Position numbers and translations under genes: made by a program
Part shown: positions 45,701 through 57,502 of the stretch, piece by piece
Position numbering within the stretch: position 1 is the first letter of the stretch
Layout of the letters: each line of letters starts with the position of its first letter
From: Plantago ovata
Lineage: Eukaryota > Streptophyta > Magnoliopsida > Lamiales > Plantaginaceae
NCBI GenBank assembly: GCA_028274465.1
Contig: CM051457.1
Coordinates: forward strand, 98,393,982 to 98,457,981
Direction of reading: 5' to 3'
DNA: 64,000 bases
The notes under the pieces: model-generated
Databases searched by the model: none
Seen by the model: only the letters and a program-made list of their open reading frames with translations
Told to the model about the DNA's origin: nothing

Positions 45701-48700
45701 ATGTCAGATCCTCATCAAACTCAAGATTGATCTTTCCTGCAATATCTGCCATGCTGAGCTTCTTATCCACCATCATTTCTCGGTTCAACTCTATACGGAG
45801 CAACCAAGGGGATATCTTGTCCGGATCAATCTCTTCATCAGGCATTTCATAGTAAGATTTTACAAATTCGACATCTTCCTCAATAACCGTGCTCATAGGA
45901 TCTGGATCATACCATACTTCTGTGGCTTGTGTCACACTCCGTAAAGTAGTATACTCTAAAGCACACTGTACATTCTTTGCCCTCTCCTTGGTCTTACTCA
46001 CTTCTGGTTTCAAGTACACCGAGAGGGAAGGTGTTTTAATTTTCTTGGCAACATTTATAATCTCCCTTAACCGAGGAACACCTAAGGTAACATTCTTCGC
46101 ACTCACACCAGCATAATGGAAAGTATTAAGAGTCATTTGCGTTGCTGGTTCCCCAATAGATTGTGCAGCAACACAACCAATCATTTCTCCAGCTGCCACA
46201 AGTGACTGCAGAAACCGAGATTCTATCTCACCAATAACCCACTCAAAAGCTTCACGGGTAAGTCTGTATTCCTTTAAAACCCTTTTACTGGCCAAGGCAC
46301 TGCGAACCAATATATTGAAGAAAAGAGTAGCATTCTTCTGAGCTTCCATACTCAGATAATCATCTCCAACAACCACCTTAAGTCTTTCTTGCAACTTGTC
46401 CACAGCTTCAACTATTTCCATTGGGTGCATATCAGAAGGCCTTCGAAAATCAACCTTAAAGGTCTTCTGTGCATTCAAGATAAGCCTCTTAATATTAACA
46501 GGTAAGGGCCAAGAGCTATCACCCGTGGTTGCAATCTCTGTCCCGAGTTGGAATCTGTCCACTTCAAGTTTCTGAACTTCCGCGTCAAAAACGCTTCGAA
46601 TTTCACGAATAGTTTTTAGATCTTCTACAGCTTCAGACAGCATGTAATTGGGATTCCAGTTCGCATTGTCAATCTCATACTTGTACATGTTATTGAAGTC
46701 CGCTTTCTTCAGCTTCAAAGATTCCAATGGTTGTGACTCAATCCAAACAGCATCCATACCATCTTCCCCGTAGAGAAACTGAATCACATCACCTAATGAA
46801 TTCCTGACAGTCCCATCATATTTAACCATGATGTCCTCCATGGCCTTCACCAACCGCCTCTGAATATACCCAGTCTCAGAAGTCTTCACGGCTGTGTCAA
46901 TTAGACCTTCCCTACCACCCATTGCATGGAAGAAGAATTCTTGCGGTGTCAAACCCCTGAGATATGAGTTCTCAACAAAACCACGACTCTCGGGCCCTAA
47001 ATCATCTTGGGTGAAATGAGGTAGTGTGCGCTTATTGAATCCAAAAGGAATTCGCTTGCCTTCAACATTCTGCTGGCCGACACAAGCAGTCATCTGAGAT
47101 ATGTTGATGAAACTACCCTTCGATCCTGCCGTAACCATAGCTTTCAGGTTATTACTTTCTGACAAACTCTTCTGCGCACTGCTGCCAGCATCATCACGGG
47201 CCTTATTCAACACCTAAAGACACGAAAAACACATCACGCTTTGGTTAATCAAACAAAGATATAAAATCTGAGTCTTCAACTATATGAAGAGAGGGGATTT
47301 TTCAATATACCTGATTCACTCTGTTCTCAAATGACTCCATCATCGTTCTACCAGGTTCAGCCTCCAACTGCTTTAATTGAGCAGCCTTTATAAGTTCTTT
47401 CACCTCGTTCTTCGCATTTGAGATAGTCTCATTAATTTTCTCCATTGTCGCTGAATCAGCAATAGTATCACCAATTCCGATGCTAAAGCCATTCTGCAAG
47501 AGCCAATAATTGACAAGCCACTGTGTATGTCCCAGGAACTTTCGAGCTGAATCTGGTCCAACTTCCTCCCTGTATGCATTGTAGTTTTTTGTCAAATGTA
47601 GACAAAAGTTCCCTATGCAATGATGTCTTAATTAAGAAATGGGAACTTGAAATATTCTCCAATCTCCATAATAATATTATATGTCGCAGGAATATGGACA
47701 AGAATGTGCTTTCAAGATAGATCATGTTTTCTAGCATATAATCCTAACCCCTTGGAAAAACATTAACAATCTTCTCTTTCACAACCAAATCCCATATCAC
47801 CAAGGTAAGTTCATGCTAGTAGCCTAGTACTCCATAGCTATTCGAGATTTCAACCAAAGATAGCAGAACGACATACCAGATAACATGTATAAGACTTCCA
47901 GTAGATGTCCCGAGTGTTTTCTTGCAGAGAGTGCCAGTTAGTAACTCCCCCTTTTCAATGCGAACTTGAGTATCACCAGGAGTTATGAATCCCCTCTCTT
48001 TCTCTTGGTGCCATGCAGAAGTCCTCATTAGATTGATTTGTTTTGGAATGATTAAGTTAAAAACTTGTTTCCCAGTCCATAGAGGCCTAGGTTTCAAGAT
48101 TGCTGGAGCAGGTACTTTGCCATCAAAATCCTCCCACCACATCAATATATTCATAAAAACATCCTGCATATAACAGGGCAATGGCTGTAAGTGTCATCCA
48201 AAATAAAAGAAAATTAAATAAAGAAAAAGCAACGTAACAGTACCTTCTCAATAAATGTGTCCCTTTTTGTAATTTTACGGCATCCTAAAAGGGTATCCTG
48301 GACAATACCCATTACAGGGCGATTCGCCTGAGGTGACACAACGCATTTAGGAACCATCATCAGCTCCAATACTTCAGCTCTGGTTTCGAAGGACTGTGGA
48401 ACATGCATGTTCATTTCATCACCATCAAAATCAGCATTGTAGGGTGAGGTCACAGACAAATTCAATCGGAATGTAGAGTAAGGCATAATCTTGATTCTGT
48501 GCCCCATGATAGACATCTTGTGGAGACTTGGCTGCCTATTGAATAGCACAAAGTCTCCATCATTCAAGTGCCGCTCTACCTGCGTCATTAATAACAAAAA
48601 TCAGATTGTAGCTGTTTCAAAAAAATAATAATAATAATAATAATAATAACAAACATCAGACACTCTTAAAATTTATTAACCAAAATACACTCCCAAAAAA

Positions 48701-51700
48701 AAAAAACTAACCTTATACCCAAGTTCTAGATGCTGATCACTGCTTTTCTTTAAGTACCGGAGATCTAGCCTTTGCCCATCATCCCGGATAATATACTTGG
48801 CACCAGTTTTTCCAGGAGGAGGATGGGGTCCATATTCTACAAGCTCTTTCAACCTGATACAAAGATCATGCTTTGAGCATTGACATAAACCAACATTTTC
48901 AAACTATCAAAAGAATAAGACAAAGAGCTGAACCTTTCAATGTTGTATGGTGTCACTGTCTCCGGGTATGTAAGATTCAAAGCAATACTCCAAGGTACTC
49001 CCAGTTGATCGATGTTGATAGTTGGATCGGGCGTGATCACAGTCCGCGCTGAAAAATCTACTCTCTTGCCCATCAGGTTACCTCTAATCCTACCCTCTTT
49101 AGCCTTGAGCCTGCTACATATTGATTTAATTGGTCTGCCAGACCTCTGTGTAGCCTGAAGTTCATGAAAGACTTAATAAATCACTTGAAAAGAAAGTCAA
49201 TGCCAATAGATAATCCAGTGAGCGGACAATCATACCCTCGGTTGTCCAGGCAATTCATTATCGAAGTATGTAGCTATGTGGAACTGCAGCAACTGTGCAA
49301 ATTCAGAGATGATATGTGCTGGAGCTCCATTTCTCTCCTGCCTCTTCAAGTTCTCATTATGTCTAATTATCATAGCAAGCTGATGAGTTAAATCATCCTG
49401 CACAGAGTGATTCAAATATCAGTATCTCCACACATATCAAAGTGGTGAGTTTGCACTGTAAACATGTAATATGAACTTTCTTCATTTACAAAAACCCATT
49501 AGTAGTTTTCTGCAATATATAAGATAAGAGCTATGAACTCAGCACAAGGAGAAGTGGCATGGAATCAGCATCTTTACACGTGCATCAGAGGGATGCTTTA
49601 CAATGTAAATACACAATATTGCACTTTCATCATTGCCTGAATCGTGTGAATCAAGTATTCTGCCCATATTAGATCTAGAATAAAAGGTAAAGTCACAATG
49701 AACAACTTAACCAGAAAGTGTCATACCTCACTCCTAGATGAAGTATCCATCATCACAGAAGGTCTAACAGGAGGAGGCGGTACGGGTAGAACTTGAAGTA
49801 TCATCCAATCAGGGCGTGCATATTTCGGATTGAAACCCAATAATTTGCAGTCTTCATCAGAAATTCTTTTCAAAATGCTGAGGACCTGAAAAGAAAAAAG
49901 AGCAGGAGTTACAATCAAATAACCACACATTAAATCATAGAGCATATATCCATAGTGCAAGCATGACAAGACAAAAACAACCTTCTCTGTCATCCTAGAG
50001 ACAAAAACACATTTCCCAACAAAGTGGGTTGTAAAAATGGGAGAGTTTCAAGGTTAACGGTCTCAATTATTTTCCATGCAGATAAAGATACCTTTTCTGC
50101 AGTAAGAGTCTGTTTCCTTTCAACAGGTTCAGGCAACTGATCTTGGTCATCAGCTTTCTTCTTTGTATTTTTATACTCCGCCATCATCTTCATGCCATCA
50201 ATAGAAATTTTTGGCTGCTGGGCACCACAACCACCTCTACTCTTCTTCACCGGTTCATCAGTATCTTCACCTCGCACGTCAATCTCATCGCCTCCCTCAC
50301 ACTTGGTTTTATTTTTGCAGGCATCTAATATCTTCTTTAGTTTATTTTTTGGATTTCTTATTCTCATGGCTTGCTTGAACTTTGATTCCTCCTGCGATGT
50401 ATATAAAACATGATCAATGATGTATGGAACAACTCATCAAGAAAGGAACATGTCTCTCTGCAGACAAAATTATTTATACATATTTAGGGAATCAAATACA
50501 ACGGGCTGAAATGGCACTGTGACATGATTAATCTATGGTAAACGAGCAGCAGATCATTGAAGCAGATGTCCAGTATAAGTACAAGGGTCAGCCTAAACAA
50601 CCATAAATATGGTGCAATAAATAATTAATAACACTTGCTCCTGTGCATATATCATGTTCCAGAAAGTGAAACAAGACTTCATAGTAAGTTACTTGAGTTT
50701 ATGTTCCAACTTTTATGTCACTTCAGCTTAGTGTAGGGCACTTTACTTATTGATTTACATTATATTCTTCATGCTAGTAACTAAGCAATGTTAAACAACT
50801 TCACTCACTCGGGAAGGCCTCTAACCTGTGGAAAAAATCCTGGGACAATAGATAAGCTTACGGCCTAAACTATTGTGCACTGTTAATATACGCAATCAAT
50901 GGTTGTAATCTTGTTACTTGAAGCAAATATGGAAAAAAAGATAGAAGTTAAAGAGGTGATGATAATGCTTAGGGAAAGGAAAAAAGTGTAACTGGACGAG
51001 AGTCTAAAGCTGTAAGTTACAACTACTATTTTTACTTAAATTATTTGATCCACAGGTTGCCACATTTGAACTTCCTTCCATGAATTAATTCATCAGCCAG
51101 ATTTGGCCACTTGGCTCATTACATAAGACCACCGGCATATTATCATCATAGTTTCATTAGACAACAAATAAACAGCAACATTCTCATTTTTCTTCCTACT
51201 ACCCAATGACAGCATAACAGTCAATTCCCAAATGCTACATGTATTCAATAGAGCACCATCGAGAACAAACATTTGGCATAACAACGAACCTCGTCAGCCA
51301 AGATCTTGGAACAGTTGAAGCAAACGCATCGGAGAATGCTGAGCACTGTCTTCATGAAACCAACGTGAAACATGGGTTTGGCAAGCTCTAGATGACCAAA
51401 ATGCCCAGGGCACTCGGCCATGTTCGCCATACAAGTTTCACACTTCATCTTCCTGTCAATAGTCCCCAAGCGTGTGTCGCTGAGACCTCCAAGCTTCGGT
51501 TTACCCCTTTCTGTAGTCTCACTGTGGTCAATATGGACCACCGACATTTGCCGCTGTATACAACAAAACACACACAAATGCCAATTGATTCATCATAATT
51601 CCCATTGATCTTATAGAGCATTTTTTTCACCCAAAACATAAACTACCGCTGTATGAAATCAAGCACAACAATGCCAATGGATTCATCTTAATTCTCATTG

Positions 51701-52198
51701 AACTTGTACAGCATATTTCACCAAAAACATAAACTACCACCTTATGCAATCGATTTCATCATAATTCTCATTGAACTTGTACAGCATATTTCACCAAAAA
51801 CAGAAATTACCGCTGTATGAAATTAAGCACACCAAATGCCAATTTATTCATCAAAATTCCCATTGAACTTACCGAGCATATTTTACGGTAAACTAATAAT
51901 TCTCGCTGAAGTCATACACAGCATATTTCACTGAAAACCGAACTTACTAAGCATGCCAGTTGATTCAGTATAATTCTAACCGAACTTAGACAGAGAATTA
52001 TACGAAATTCAATTCTAGGTTATTCATGCTGTGCACCGTGAGTATACAAATGGCAATTCTCATCGAAAGTGTAGAACAAACAACAATACTCTCGAAAACC
52101 GGGGACAATCTTACGATTTCATCCGGACTGAGTATGCCGAACTGAACAACTTTTACTTTAGAAACTTCCGCCGGAGAATAGGGGAAGCGCACATCCAT
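42770..52198 (-). CDS. NRPB1: DNA-directed RNA polymerase II largest subunit
   Basis: Catalytic subunit of nuclear Pol II. Fourteen coding exons with consistent phases: 52198-52115, 51553-51290, 50391-50092, 49885-49727, 49397-49236, 49154-48934, 48853-48712, 48579-48244, 48163-47877, 47569-47311, 47213-44173, 43808-43737, 43004-42951, 42875-42770. The sum is 1,828 residues, close to the roughly 1,840 of other plants. Seen: N-terminal zinc site ([20 protein letters not shown]), the [11 protein letters not shown] block, the Mg-binding [12 protein letters not shown], the bridge-helix region near [20 protein letters not shown], and [12 protein letters not shown] of the trigger loop. The C-terminal domain has about 25 consecutive YSPTSPS-type heptads ending the long exon, then degenerate heptads spread over three tiny exons and a charged DKDDKSIKD end. 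No disruption seen. Confidence 0.96.
44170..44830 (-). repeat. Heptad-coding repeat of the NRPB1 C-terminal domain
   Basis: A 21-bp periodic sequence encoding YSPTSPS and variants (position 7 S, A, G or T; position 5 mostly T-S or S-S). It is a protein-coding tandem repeat, the platform for phosphorylation-dependent recruitment of RNA-processing factors. Units near the middle are the most uniform; those at both ends are more diverged. Confidence 0.95.
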
Positions 52199-52370
52199 GG
52201 CGATAGCTGATTCTCCGGATTTGATTTTGTGATTTTGTAGTCTAGGGTTTTAGGGAAAGCAGAGAGTTTAGTTAATTGGGGATTTGATTTGTCCTCCGAT
52301 TATTCTCTCCTTCAGGAGAAATTAATAATGAAGTGAAAGATGTATCTACGAGTTTATATATATATCCCAA
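52199..52370 (-). promoter_or_regulatory. NRPB1 leader and core promoter
   Basis: The minus strand has a TATA-like tatatatataaa within 52353-52366, about 155-165 bp upstream of the start codon, and a telo-box-like AAACCCTAG in the leader near 52240. Spacing fits transcription starting around 52320-52330. No other gene lies immediately upstream. Confidence 0.5.
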
Positions 52371-53105
52371 CCTAAACGAAACCGACTTATTAGGCCTCCA
52401 ATCGGTTGATCCAAAGTGGAGCTCAATGCGTCAACATTCCACTAACTTAATTTACATCTCTTCTAACATACTCCAACCGTTGGTTGGTTGGTCATATTGA
52501 TTCCTTTATTTTTATTTATTTTATTATTATTTTATTTCATCCCTTTTTTTCATTGTTTTTTTTCAAAATTCATTATTCATTCATTTTATAACATCATATT
52601 AATTATAAAATATTTCGAAATGTAATAAATACCACAATAAATCCTTAAATAAAAAAATAGTATAATAAATTTGCTATCGTAGAGGTCTACTTTTACAAAT
52701 TGTATTTTATATTTTTATTTATGCATTTAATATAAATATATAATAATAATAAAAAAAAGACATGTACAAATAAAATAGTATATGGATTTTACAATAGACA
52801 TCACTTTGCAATATTGAATGAAGAGAAGAAAAAATAAAACAAGTAAGTAAATGAAAAAAATAATAAACAATAGTTGAGCTTGAGCTCAACACTCAATGAG
52901 CTTCTGTTGGAGTAGCAACTAGGAGTTCAACACCCTAGTTGCTACTCTGTTGGAGAGGGCCTTAGTATTGGCCGCATTAAGCCGACGTATTGGCCACTAG
53001 GCTTTCTTTATGGGCTGCACATGATCGATTTTGGATATTGTATATTTGAAATGCCCAATATTAAAAAATACTACAACTTGGGCACCAACCGGCTGGCCTC
53101 AAACA
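52371..53105. other. Intergenic, nothing recognised
   Basis: Very AT-rich, with no coding-like frame. Contains short direct repeats of caaccctagttgctactc type near 52908-52950. Confidence 0.4.
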
Positions 53106-53113
53106 ACATCAAC

Positions 53114-53983
53114 TAGGGGTTGGCATAAAATTTGAAACCGAAAATCCAATCCAAAAATCCGACGATTCGAGCCCAAACCGATCCGATCCGATCTGAATTT
53201 TCGGATCGGATTGCGGATCACTATTTTAGGCAATTCGAATTTTCGGATCGGATCGGATTAAAATCCACGGATTATCGGATTAATCCTATCCGATCTATAT
53301 ACATTTTTCTATTTTTTTTATAAATTATACATATTATATATACTACAGCATAAAATCCTAACCCTAAAATTTCCCATTTCCGCCTCCATCTTTCTTTTTC
53401 TGAGTTTCTTCTCTCTCTTAACCCTTCTTCCTTCATAATACTTCATAATGGTCCTACCTTCAATTATATTAGCATATAACTCATATCTTGCCAGATCGAG
53501 AGGAGTATCCTTGAGAGAGCGATCAACAAAGAGAACATAGGCAGAAAGCAAAAGCAAGATACCAAGATCTGAAGCTTCGAGGTTCAGTTCCTGGGCTTTT
53601 GGAAACAAAAAATCACAAACACCATATAATGAAGTGAAGGGCCGATGAGTTTGGTTTGGTGTAGTAATTAATTAGTTCTATGTTTGCAAATTATCAATGA
53701 GAATGCCCAGATCTATGTTTGCTTCATTCTTGCCTTGGGAATTTCTTTTTTCTACCTTCACTTTTGTAGTTTTGTTTATATTTACAAATTGTGTGTGTAG
53801 GTGTACTACGAAATTTCGGATTAAACGGATTAATCCAAAACTGATCCGATAATTTTCGGATCAATCCGAAACCGATCCGAAATTTAGGATCGGACTTCGA
53901 ATTGATCAAATTCTGCATTTTCGGATCGGATTAATCCGAAGTTCCGATCGGATTTGATCCGATCCGCCCCATGCCCGACCCTA
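53114..53983. mobile_element. Non-autonomous hAT element, 870 bp, with exon-like cargo
   Basis: Ends taggggttggcat and atgcccgacccta are imperfect inverses. Perfect 8-bp target duplication acatcaac at 53106-53113 and 53984-53991. Subterminal blocks hold many cggatcggat/atccgatccg motifs in both orientations. Between them, the minus strand has an open piece at about 53600-53460 bounded by acceptor- and donor-like sites, reading AQELNLEASDLGILLLLSAY and then DLARYELYANIIE. It is likely a captured host exon of unknown identity. Confidence 0.85.
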
Positions 53984-53991
53984 ACATCAAC

Positions 53992-54572
53992 AGTGATAAC
54001 TGGTGGCGGAGCTGGGGGGTCCAGTGGTGGCACTGGACCCCACTCCAATTTTGCATAATACTATGTAGTAGTATTCTAGGAAACACGAATACGAATGCGA
54101 ATACGAATACAAAAAACGATAAAATCCTAGATATAAAAATACGAATACGTTAAAAATACGTTTAAGTTTTGTACATATCTTTATATATTTTGATATCTTA
54201 TTAAAATTATCAACAAAAATAAGTTGAATGTTGTTGTTCAATTTAATAATAATAACATATAAACAATCCAAAAGGCTAGCCCACTTTCATTCTTCTTTAC
54301 TATAGCTACTATAACCAAACTAAATCAGAAAAAATCTACGTTTCAAGTTCCAACAAACACATTCACCAATTAATTCCAATAATTAATTTCAATGTTCAGG
54401 CTTAAAAATAAGGGAAAATAATAAGAAATAGACAACTGTTAGAGACATACGAATTTTTGCAGTATGTTAACGTATGCGTGCGGCATATGTTCGCGCTCGA
54501 CATACGGAAGGCTATGATCGTGCGGGTGCTTCATTGGTAGTATTGATATCAAAGTTTTGTGTGTGCTGATGG
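53992..54572. other. Intergenic with short microsatellite
   Basis: A run of (gaatac)-like hexamers lies at about 54085-54110. No gene recognised. Confidence 0.4.
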
Positions 54573-55368
54573 TTTTGTCTAACGCTTTTTACCTACAATA
54601 CCCAAGTTCGACACTTGTGCCCAACAATTTATTCCTTTTTCCATTTTTCTTTAATTGTTTTCTTCCTTCAGCATTAATTTGTCTAGTTTGTTTCTATTTT
54701 TCCATTTTAAATCTAGATGTTCATCATCAATCACTTTTGTCAAAATGAGATATTTTCTTTAGTTTTTTTTTTTTTTTTTTCATTTTAAATCTAGATGTTC
54801 ATCCTCGTATTTGTTTATTTCTTACAATTTATTCATTTTTTGATTAAGGTTGATGTCTAATATTTTATTCATTTTTTTTATTAAGCTTGATGTCTTCCAT
54901 GTCTTCCAATATCAATGCTTCCGTAGAGTTAATGAACATCTAGAGAAGATGCTTACCGGTGGTCATCCAGTTTTGTCTAACGCTTTTTACCTACAATACC
55001 CAGGTTCGACACTTGTGCCCAACAATTTATTCCTTTTTCCATTTTTCTTTAATTGTTTTCTTCCTTCAACATTAATTTGTCTAGTTTGTTTCTATTTTTC
55101 CATTTTAAATCTAGATGTTCATCATCAATCACTTTTGTCAAAATGAGATATTTTCTTTAGTTTTTTTTTTTTTTTTTTCATTTTAAATCTAGATGTTCAT
55201 CCTCATATTTGTTTATTTCTTACAATTTATTCATTTTTTGATTAAGGTTGATGTCTAATATTTTATTCATTTTTTTTATTAAGCTTGATGTCTTCCATGT
55301 CTTCCAATATCAATGCTTCCGTAGAGTTAATGAACATCTAGAGAAGATGCTTACCGGTGGTCATCCAG
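54573..55368 (+). repeat. Tandem duplication of a 398-bp unit
   Basis: Copies at 54573-54970 and 54971-55368, nearly identical, each starting ttttgtctaacgc and ending ggtggtcatccag. Each holds a poly-T run of about 18 and an inner repeat of attttaaatctagatgttca. The end of each unit is an exon-like piece (RRVNEHLEKMLTGGHP) that continues into open sequence only after the second copy. Confidence 0.85.
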
Positions 55369-55700
55369 ACTACACTTATGTTGCTTGCATGTTCAAATTG
55401 CTCTCCAATAATGGTGCTGATAGAGAAGAAGGGAAGAAAAGGTTGGTTTCCATAAGGGCACGACCCCGCGGTCTTTCGAATCTAGAAGGCTGGAGGCTCC
55501 ATCTTTGCGATAGACTTTTTGCGATTAACTATGGATGTTTAGTGGATATTCATGAAAATCGTACACCGTTCTGCAAGATTCATATGGTTCTGATCCCGAC
55601 AATCGCTTAATCATATCGTGTCAAGACTGTATGTGTGACTTTGAGGTCCAATGCTACTATGATAGCCTCTATCATAGTCAAATAACCCTTTGAGGCTTTT
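55322..55700 (+). pseudogene. Exon-like piece upstream of the Helitron Rep, unassigned
   Basis: An open frame with VNEHLEKMLTGGHPDYTYVA and RARPRGLSNLEGWRLHLCD, followed by SCQDCMCDFEVQCYYD in another frame. It looks like decayed coding sequence that could be the N-terminus of the Helitron protein or captured host exons. I do not recognise it. Confidence 0.35.
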
Positions 55701-55773
55701 TCATACGCATTCCGTTAAGTTAGATTTCTTTTTTTATATTGCTCTGTTACATTTTGGATTATTCACTGAACAT

Positions 55774-57492
55774 CCAGATGATGCCATACGTAGAGGTGAT
55801 ATAGATCCAGATGATCCTGCAGGAAATGTTGACAAGCGCTTTGTTCTCCCTTCGACTTTCATAGGTGGCCCCCGGTACATGATACCTAATTATCAAGACA
55901 CTATGTCCATTTGCAGGCACATTGGGTATCCGGAGTTGTTCATTACATTTACTTGCAATCTGAAGTGGCCGGAGATCACACGTTTCATGAAGGATAAGGG
56001 GTTGCACCCTCAAGACAGGCCAAATAGTCTATGTCGCATTTTCAAAATGAAGCTTGATGAGCTCATCAAAGATTTGAAGACTAAGAATATATTTGGGAAG
56101 TTTAAAGCAGGTAATCTACATTTTATGTGAATACTTTCATTTTTGTTATGTATACGAAAATTTATATTTTTTTTTTTACTCATTTCATATATATACATTT
56201 TCTTGATGTTCAGTTGTATACACGATAGAGTTTCAAAAGTGTGGTCTTCCTCACGCACATATACTATTGTGGACAGACCGAGACTGATCGTCCAATGACT
56301 GTCATCGAGTTTGATAAAGTTATAAGTGCAAAACTTCCAGATAAGGATCTTCAGCCCGAACTATACAAGGTAGTTTCAGAGTTCATGTGGAGCTTTGAAC
56401 CCAAAATCACCTTGCATGGATGCTGAAAAGAAAAGGTGCACAAAGAAATTTTCCAAGTCATTTAATGACAGAACAAGATTTGATGCGAATGGGTACCAAG
56501 TATATAGAAGGCGTGACACTGGTGCTACTATTCTTAAGAATGGAATTGAGGTTGATATTAGGTAAATTACTTATTTAAGAAATGCATTATGTTATATTCG
56601 ATTATCACTGTTTTATAAAAAAAATTCAAACGCAAATAATTGTTGTACTTTTTATTTGATATTTTCACTTGGTTGTAAAAGCAAGTTTATCGTCCCTTAC
56701 AATGCCTATCTGCTGATGAAATATCAAGCACACATCAATGTGGAGTGGTGCAATGCGACTAATTTCATAAAATATCTTTTCAAATATATCGACAAGGGTG
56801 TCGATCGATCCACTACCTCTGTGTGGATTGATAATGAAATAAAGGATTACGTAGATTGTCGATACATCTTTGCATGCGAAGCTGTTTGGCGTATTTTGGG
56901 ATATGATATTCATTATCGGAATCCTCCAGTTGAGCGGTTACCATAACACTTGGAAGGAGAACATTCTATGGTTTTCAAGGACGGTGACTACATTGAGGAC
57001 TTGGTGGACAAGCAAACAGTTGCACAGTCGAAGTTCATCAATTGGATGGACTTTAATAAGAAGCACCAGGAAGCTCGTAAGTATCTCTATGCAGAGTTCC
57101 CTCGCCACTATGTATGGCATGGTGATAGACGTGAGTGGAAAGATAGGGCTAGACCGAGCAACAAGATTGGAAGAATATAACACGTTCCACCAAGTTCGAG
57201 CCCTCTATATCATTTGAGGATAATGTTGAATCATGTAAGGGGTGCAACATGCTACGAGAATCTTATGACAGTTAATGGTGTGGTTTATGAAACTTACCGT
57301 GATGCGTGCTATTCGATGGGACTTTTTGATGATGACAAGGAGTACATTCATCGCATAAAAGAGGCCTCTCATTTGTGGGATTTCGGTAAATATGTTTTGT
57401 ATGCTTATCATTTCCAACAATATGCCCAGGCCAGACCACGTATGGGAGAGCACGTGGTAGGAACTATCAGGTGCAGTTATATGCCTCCTTGA
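55774..57492 (+). pseudogene. Helitron Rep (HUH nuclease) domain
   Basis: Helitron-like N-terminal domain with FIGGPRYMIPNYQDTMSICR and FITFTCNLKWPEI. Then at about 56215-56285 YTIEFQKCGLPHAHILLW, holding the HUH motif (PHAHI). Then CTKKFSKSF, SKFIVPYNAYLLMKYQAHIN and the double-tyrosine region IKYLFKYIDKG near 56760-56800, then FPRHYVWHGDRREWKDRA and VRGATCYENLMTVNGVVY. The HUH and tyrosine residues are still present. Several stops and frame changes (56140, 56288, 56945, 57180) break it; some may be introns. Confidence 0.75.
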
Positions 57493-57502
57493 CAGATGAA
57501 AT

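Noticed and set aside
53132-53323. A 63-codon plus-strand frame at the left end of the 53-kb hAT element
   Set aside because: It is the subterminal cggatcggat repeat translated; no protein evidence.
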